Shown here: positions 60,530 to 64,000 of the stretch, piece after piece
How positions within the stretch are numbered: the first letter of the stretch is position 1
Layout of the letters: every line of letters begins with the position of its first letter
NCBI GenBank assembly: GCA_045611785.1
Contig: JAZKXV010000023.1
Span: 58,793 to 122,792 of the forward strand
Direction: 5' to 3'
Source of the DNA: JAFTYO01 sp045611785
GTDB lineage: Bacteria; Pseudomonadota; Alphaproteobacteria; RF32; CAG-239
Length of the DNA: 64,000 nt
Notes under the pieces: generated by a model
The model's input: only the letters and a program-made list of their open reading frames with translations
What the model was told of the DNA's origin: nothing
Database searches by the model: none
Position numbers and translations under genes: made by a program

Positions 60530-61075
60530 TTACTTGCCGTTTAATTTTATTGATAAATCTTTATATGCAGTGGAAATTTTCTTAAATTTTTCCTCACAAA
60601 ATTTATCGCCTGCATTTAAATCTGGATGATATTTTTTTACAAGTTTTTTGTATTGTGTTTTTAATATTTCAGGAGTTAAACCATCAAGGTCTAATTCTAA
60701 AATTTCAGCACAGCGCTTATCATTTGCATTAAAGTATATGTTAGATTTTGATTTAACCGATTCAAAAGAACCTTCAATGCCAAGCTCATCAATAAAGTCG
60801 TATCCGAATTGATATTTAATTTTGGATCTGAAACCGCCAAAATGTATTTTTTTATTTACCGGCTCTTCTTCGGCTTCACCGTCTTTGTAGTAGTTCCAAC
60901 CGGCATTATATTCTTGCACGTGTTTTAAACAAAACCAATAATACTCCTTTAAGCTTTTATCTTTAGGAGCTTTATATTCGCCTTTTTCATTACAATCAGG
61001 ATGATCACATTTATGAGCTTTTCCCTCATTTTGTGGCGCAAAATATTTTCTGGTTCTTATTTTTTGATATTTCAT
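60530..61075 (-). CDS. J-domain protein with N-terminal cysteine cluster
   Basis: A 181-residue DnaJ-related protein. The J domain is C-terminal (about 120-178), with HPD in KKYHPDLNAGDKFCEEKF. The N-terminal part has a possible zinc site, HKCDHPDCNEKGEY with FCLKHVQEYNAGWNYY, a combination typical of an alphaproteobacterial family. The start at 61075 is chosen because the residues after it match the family; an upstream in-frame ATG at 61168 adds unrelated sequence. It ends one base after the mfd stop on the opposite strand. Confidence 0.8.
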   Translation of the reverse strand: MKYQKIRTRKYFAPQNEGKAHKCDHPDCNEKGEYKAPKDKSLKEYYWFCLKHVQEYNAGWNYYKDGEAEEEPVNKKIHFGGFRSKIKYQFGYDFIDELGIEGSFESVKSKSNIYFNANDKRCAEILELDLDGLTPEILKTQYKKLVKKYHPDLNAGDKFCEEKFKKISTAYKDLSIKLNGK

Positions 61076-61187
61076 AAATGGTTTATTACTACTTTTTAAA
61101 ACTTTTCGCAACAATAAATAGAGGTTGCGAAATATTTTTACTGCATATATGATGTTAAAAAACATCAATTAATCGGATTTTTTATGT

Positions 61188-62027
61188 ATGCCAGAATTAC
61201 CAGAAGTTGAAACAATCAAGAATGCTTTAAAAAAAGCTGTTGAAGGTGCAAAAATTTTAGACACCAAAGTGTTATGTCGTCAATTTAGAAAAAATATTCC
61301 GCTCGAATTTGAACAAGCTATTAAAAATGCAACCATCACACAAATTAAACGAATCGCAAAATATGTTGTTTTGTATTTAGATAACAATAATTGCATCATT
61401 TGGCATTTTGGTATGAGCGGCAAAATTAAGGTTATCGAATCTACACCCAAAGAACTTCAAAAACACGACCATGTTATGATTGTTACCGATAAATGCACCC
61501 TCATCTATAACGACATCAGACGCTTCGGTATGATAGATTATGTAAAAACAGACCTATTAAATAAACATGATGCTTTCAAAAACGTGGGAATCGACCCTTT
61601 TGATGAAAAATTAAACGCCGATTATTTAACAAACTTGCTTAAAAATAAAAAAACACCTATCAAAATTGCTTTACTTGACCAATCTATCATAAACGGAATC
61701 GGCAACATTTATGCATCTGAAGCATTATATATGTCTCGAATTTTGCCTAACAGAAGCGCATCCGATTTAAGCACTAAAGAATGCGAATCGCTTATAAAAG
61801 CTATAAAAGAGGTCTTAACGGCAGCAATTAAAGCCGGCGGTTCCACATTAAAAGATTATATGAAGCCGGACGGTTCAACCGGATATTTTCAAAACAAACA
61901 TTGTGTTTATAATAAAACAGGTCAAAGATGCCCTGACTGCATATGTAACATTGAACAAACTAAAGGCATATGCAAAATTGTTCAGGGCGGCAGATCTACT
62001 TTTTATTGTAAAACCCTGCAAAAGTGA
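61188..62027 (+). CDS. mutM: Formamidopyrimidine-DNA glycosylase
   Basis: MutM removes 8-oxoguanine and Fapy bases and cuts the strand. The 279-residue protein starts MPELPEVETIK, with catalytic Pro and Glu. Other family parts are IWHFGMSGKIKVIE, YNDIRRFGMID, DQSIINGIGNIYASEAL and the late GGRSTFYC. The C-terminal zinc finger has CPDC and YC but ends YCKTLQK: the fourth cysteine (normally C-x2-C-Q) is Leu. Extra cysteines (CICN, GICK) might substitute. It precedes an unknown secreted gene, rpsT and dnaA, as in other alphaproteobacteria. Confidence 0.93.
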   Translation: MPELPEVETIKNALKKAVEGAKILDTKVLCRQFRKNIPLEFEQAIKNATITQIKRIAKYVVLYLDNNNCIIWHFGMSGKIKVIESTPKELQKHDHVMIVTDKCTLIYNDIRRFGMIDYVKTDLLNKHDAFKNVGIDPFDEKLNADYLTNLLKNKKTPIKIALLDQSIINGIGNIYASEALYMSRILPNRSASDLSTKECESLIKAIKEVLTAAIKAGGSTLKDYMKPDGSTGYFQNKHCVYNKTGQRCPDCICNIEQTKGICKIVQGGRSTFYCKTLQK

Positions 62028-62034
62028 GGAAGCT

Positions 62035-62403
62035 ATGAAAAAATTATTTATTATTTCTTTTTTATCGCTGGCGGTAATATTTTATTCATTTACTACAAAA
62101 GCAGCATTTGTTGAAGGTATGGAAGACATACCTATTGCGCCCGATTTGGAACAAATTCAAAAAAATAATTTTTCTTTCGGCAATGAAGAAACTCGTATCA
62201 TTGAAGCATATTTTTCTTCTAAAAAAACAAATTATGCAAAAGTAGAATCTTTTTATTTGGATACATTAGCTCAACTTGGTTGGACTTTTATGGGAAAAAA
62301 TAAAAACAAGCTTATTTTTAAACGAAATAATGAGGAACTTAATGTTATAACAGAGAAAAAGAATCCGCTAATTGTACGTGTAACACTCACCGGAAAGCCC
62401 TAA
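62035..62403 (+). CDS. Conserved secreted protein of unknown function
   Basis: A 122-residue exported protein with a signal peptide (MKKLFIISFLSLAVIFYSFT, cut near TKA-AFVEG). The mature domain has NEETRIIEAYFSSKKTNYAK followed by FYLDTLAQLGWTF and LIFKRNNEELNVI. I recall this pattern (G-R-I/I-I-E-A-Y, F-Y-x2-L-x2-L-G-W) from uncharacterised proteins beside dnaA/rpsT in Rhodospirillales-like bacteria. GAGG precedes the ATG, overlapping the end of mutM, so the two are probably coupled. No function is known. Confidence 0.7.
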   Translation: MKKLFIISFLSLAVIFYSFTTKAAFVEGMEDIPIAPDLEQIQKNNFSFGNEETRIIEAYFSSKKTNYAKVESFYLDTLAQLGWTFMGKNKNKLIFKRNNEELNVITEKKNPLIVRVTLTGKP

Positions 62404-62438
62404 AAAGCAAAATTTTTACTTTTTTTTAAAAATTATTG

Positions 62439-62468
62439 TTGACTTTACATTGTTCTAACGGCTATAAA
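62439..62468 (+). promoter_or_regulatory. Promoter of rpsT
   Basis: TTGACT (62439-62444), 18 bases, TATAAA (62463-62468), about 50 bases before the rpsT start codon. A good sigma-70-type promoter. Confidence 0.65.
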
Positions 62469-62520
62469 GCATACCAGAATGTTTTTTTGTAATTAACTAA
62501 ATGTAATAGGAAGAAAGAAT

Positions 62521-62781
62521 ATGGCCAATCATAAATCGGCAAAAACGAGAATTAAAAGAAACGACAAACGTAGCGTTATTAACGGCATGAGAAGAAGCCG
62601 CGTTAGAACTTTTGTTAAAAAAGTTGACGCTTTAATTGCTGCCGGCAACAAAGAAGAAGCTACAACAGCTTTAAGAGTTGCTGAATGTGAAATGATGCGC
62701 GCTGCTCAAAAAGGTGTGTTCCATAAAAATATGGCTTCACGTACAATTTCTCGTTTAGCTCAAAAAATCAAAGCTTTATAA
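62521..62781 (+). CDS. rpsT: 30S ribosomal protein S20
   Basis: S20 binds 16S rRNA early in 30S assembly. The 86-residue protein has MANHKSAKTRIKRNDKRS, INGMRRSRVRTFVKKV, and the C-terminal KGVFHKNMASRTISRLAQ. AGGAAGA precedes the ATG. It lies before dnaA, a common alphaproteobacterial placement near the origin. Confidence 0.98.
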   Translation: MANHKSAKTRIKRNDKRSVINGMRRSRVRTFVKKVDALIAAGNKEEATTALRVAECEMMRAAQKGVFHKNMASRTISRLAQKIKAL

Positions 62782-62805
62782 TTTATAAAATTTAAGCTAC
62801 TTTTT

Positions 62806-62856
62806 AAGACACATTAAGCACCGTCTATTACGGTTGCTTTTTGTGTCTTTTTTTTA
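62806..62856 (+). terminator. Terminator after rpsT
   Basis: AAGACACA (62806-62813) pairs with TGTGTCTT (62842-62849) around an inner stem CCGT/ACGG, followed by a T-run to 62856. A two-part stem-loop terminator 25 bases after the stop codon. Confidence 0.8.
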
Positions 62857-62917
62857 TAAAACTCAACGAATCTGCCCGACTCTGCAGAATCTTTATGTCA
62901 AGCAAAATAATTGCAAT

Positions 62918-62932
62918 GTTCTAAAAATGTTC
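62918..62932 (+). promoter_or_regulatory. Candidate LexA (SOS) box before dnaA
   Basis: GTTC-TAAAAAT-GTTC exactly matches the direct-repeat consensus GTTC-N7-GTTC bound by LexA in many alphaproteobacteria, 106 bases before the dnaA start. The motif is short and may arise by chance in a region this size, so the call is tentative. Confidence 0.35.
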
Positions 62933-63037
62933 TCTTGTTTTTTGTTTTTTTATGGTTAGTATCAGACTCACTTTAAGAGTTAGTATCGACTTTTATAAAA
63001 AAACAATTTGTATCAATTTTAATAAAAGGAAGTAGGT

Positions 63038-64000
63038 ATGGCTGAAGAAGCAATAATAAATAATGAAGTTTCTGTTCAAGATCAGTGGGGACAGATTTGC
63101 AGCCAATTAAAGTTAGAATTTGGCGAAACAGCTTTTGATAGTTGGTTAAAACCATTAAGTATCGGTTCATTCAATGATGGTGTTATGAACATCTGCGTTC
63201 CAACCGCTTTTATGAAAAATTGGGTAATCACTCATTACTCTGATAGAATCCACAAAATTTGGGAAAATAAGAATCCTGAAATTAAAAAAGTAAACTTTGT
63301 AGTTCAAACTGTTAATACTGCAACTCACCAAAACCAAGACACTTCTTTATTAAAGAAAATTGCTTCAACCCCTACACCTCAAAACTTATATGTTCCTAAT
63401 TATGGTAATGTTGTAAATTTCAATGAGTATCTTCGTCCTGAAGGAAGCTCTCAACTATCAGCACCATTAAACCCTGCTTATACTTTTGATTCTTTTGTCG
63501 TCGGCAAAACCAATGAGTTTGCATATGCTGCAGCAAGAAAAGTTGCCGAATCCAAAAGTGTTTCTTTTAACCCCTTGTTCTTATATTCAGGAGTCGGCTT
63601 AGGAAAAACTCACCTTATGCATGCTATTGCATGGCACATTCGTAAACAAGACCCAACACGTAATGTAATATATCTTTCAGCAGAACAATTTTTATATAAA
63701 TTTGTTAAAGCATTACGTTATAAAGACACAACAGCATTTAAAGAACAATTTCGCTCCGTTGATGTCTTGATGGTTGATGATGTTCAATTTATGGGAGGAA
63801 AAGATACCACTCAAGAAGAATTTTTCTATACTTTCAATTCCCTGATTGAAGAAGGTCGTCAAATCATCATTTCTGCAGACAAATCGCCTGCTGATTTGGA
63901 AGGAATCGAAACAAGACTAAAGTCACGTCTTGGTTGCGGTTTAGTTGCTGACATTCACCCCACAGATTTTGATTTGCGCATTGGAATTTTAAACAACAAG
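63038..64000 (+). CDS. dnaA: Chromosomal replication initiator DnaA, N-terminal part
   Basis: DnaA opens the replication origin. The first 321 codons are present and the gene runs off the window. They hold domain I (WGQICSQLKLEFGETAFDSW), a linker, and the AAA+ domain: TFDSFVVGKTNEFAYAAAR, Walker A SGVGLGKTHLMHAIAW, and Walker B VLMVDDVQFMGGKDTTQEEF, then SADKSPADLEGIETRLKSRL with the Arg finger region. The residue before GVGLGKTH is Ser where Gly is usual (YSG vs YGG). The ATG has AAAGGAAG upstream. Confidence 0.96.
   Translation, partial: MAEEAIINNEVSVQDQWGQICSQLKLEFGETAFDSWLKPLSIGSFNDGVMNICVPTAFMKNWVITHYSDRIHKIWENKNPEIKKVNFVVQTVNTATHQNQDTSLLKKIASTPTPQNLYVPNYGNVVNFNEYLRPEGSSQLSAPLNPAYTFDSFVVGKTNEFAYAAARKVAESKSVSFNPLFLYSGVGLGKTHLMHAIAWHIRKQDPTRNVIYLSAEQFLYKFVKALRYKDTTAFKEQFRSVDVLMVDDVQFMGGKDTTQEEFFYTFNSLIEEGRQIIISADKSPADLEGIETRLKSRLGCGLVADIHPTDFDLRIGILNNK

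Noticed and set aside
61903..62034. N-terminal extension of the 62035 secreted protein into mutM
   Set aside because: It would overlap mutM by more than 120 bases and hide the signal peptide that begins at the ATG at 62035, which has GAGG upstream.
62782..63037. Possible replication origin between rpsT and dnaA
   Set aside because: Position and AT-richness fit, but I find no convincing DnaA boxes (TTATNCACA) or GATC cluster. I do not call an origin.
1..64000. CRISPR arrays, insertion sequences, prophage genes, tRNA and rRNA genes
   Set aside because: I looked for regular spaced repeats, transposase motifs, integrases and tRNA cloverleaf arms in the gaps and saw none. Without a covariance-model scan, a lone tRNA could still be missed.

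Overview
The window is a dense, AT-rich stretch of an alphaproteobacterial chromosome (roughly one third G+C by eye). It holds about 75 protein genes, two of them cut by the window edges, and one structural RNA, the RNase P RNA. I see no tRNA or rRNA genes, no insertion sequences, no phage genes and no CRISPR array. The alphaproteobacterial assignment rests on gene order: miaB-phoH-ybeY-lnt-xre-trmB, priA-atpHAGDC, lpxC-bamD-recN, secB divergent from timA-mltA-smr, yggT-DUF167-folD, and mutM-(unknown)-rpsT-dnaA. An ELM1-like protein, CarD, TimA and an RHH_4-type protein support it. The envelope is clearly Gram-negative (LpxC, BamD, LptG, Lnt, FadL, MltA). AT-richness, short intergenic gaps and an atypical pilin that I associate with uncultivated gut alphaproteobacteria hint at a host-associated lineage, but that is inference.

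Layout. 1-0.9 kb: end of rsmI and yraN. 0.9-2.2 kb: rpe-phoB on the minus strand. 2.4-3.8 kb: a Dps-like ferritin, a ribbon-helix-helix protein and an unknown secreted protein. 3.8-9.5 kb: tRNA and ribosome maturation block (miaB, phoH, ybeY, lnt, xre regulator, trmB). 9.7-12.5 kb: a TerB-like/unknown pair, then yggT, DUF167 and folD. 12.5-16.6 kb: trhP and a DUF3108 protein, divergent from ddl-miaA. 16.6-18.8 kb: rplU-rpmA-obgE-rsfS. 18.8-24.3 kb: secreted nuclease, a large repeat-bearing lipoprotein, DnaJ/DUF1349, small envelope proteins and ELM1. 24.3-28.4 kb: yejAB without yejEF, plus an unknown membrane protein. 28.5-37.2 kb: accA, an orphan ORF, the F1-ATPase operon and priA. 37.3-42.7 kb: small unknowns, fadL with a divergent HxlR regulator, glmM and an outer-membrane barrel. 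42.8-46.5 kb: rnpB-lpxC-bamD-recN. 46.5-55 kb: carD, trmL, secB, timA-mltA-smr, an SDR, yicC-gmk, cysK, lptG. 55-64 kb: a lone pilin-like gene, DUF378, a methyltransferase-like gene, mfd, a DnaJ protein, mutM, an unknown secreted protein, rpsT and the start of dnaA. The chromosomal origin may lie nearby, but I cannot place it.

Most genes are housekeeping. Points for a second look are: the isolated pilin-like gene with high-expression codon use; inverted repeats sitting on the promoters of three small regulators (RHH, XRE, HxlR); two terminators whose distal arm carries the next gene's ribosome binding site; rnpB abutting lpxC with no terminator; a MutM zinc finger lacking its last cysteine; an orphan yejAB pair; a lipoprotein with degenerate NG-P repeats; and a GTTC-N7-GTTC LexA-like site before dnaA. 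I found no multi-gene system that I would call new with confidence.
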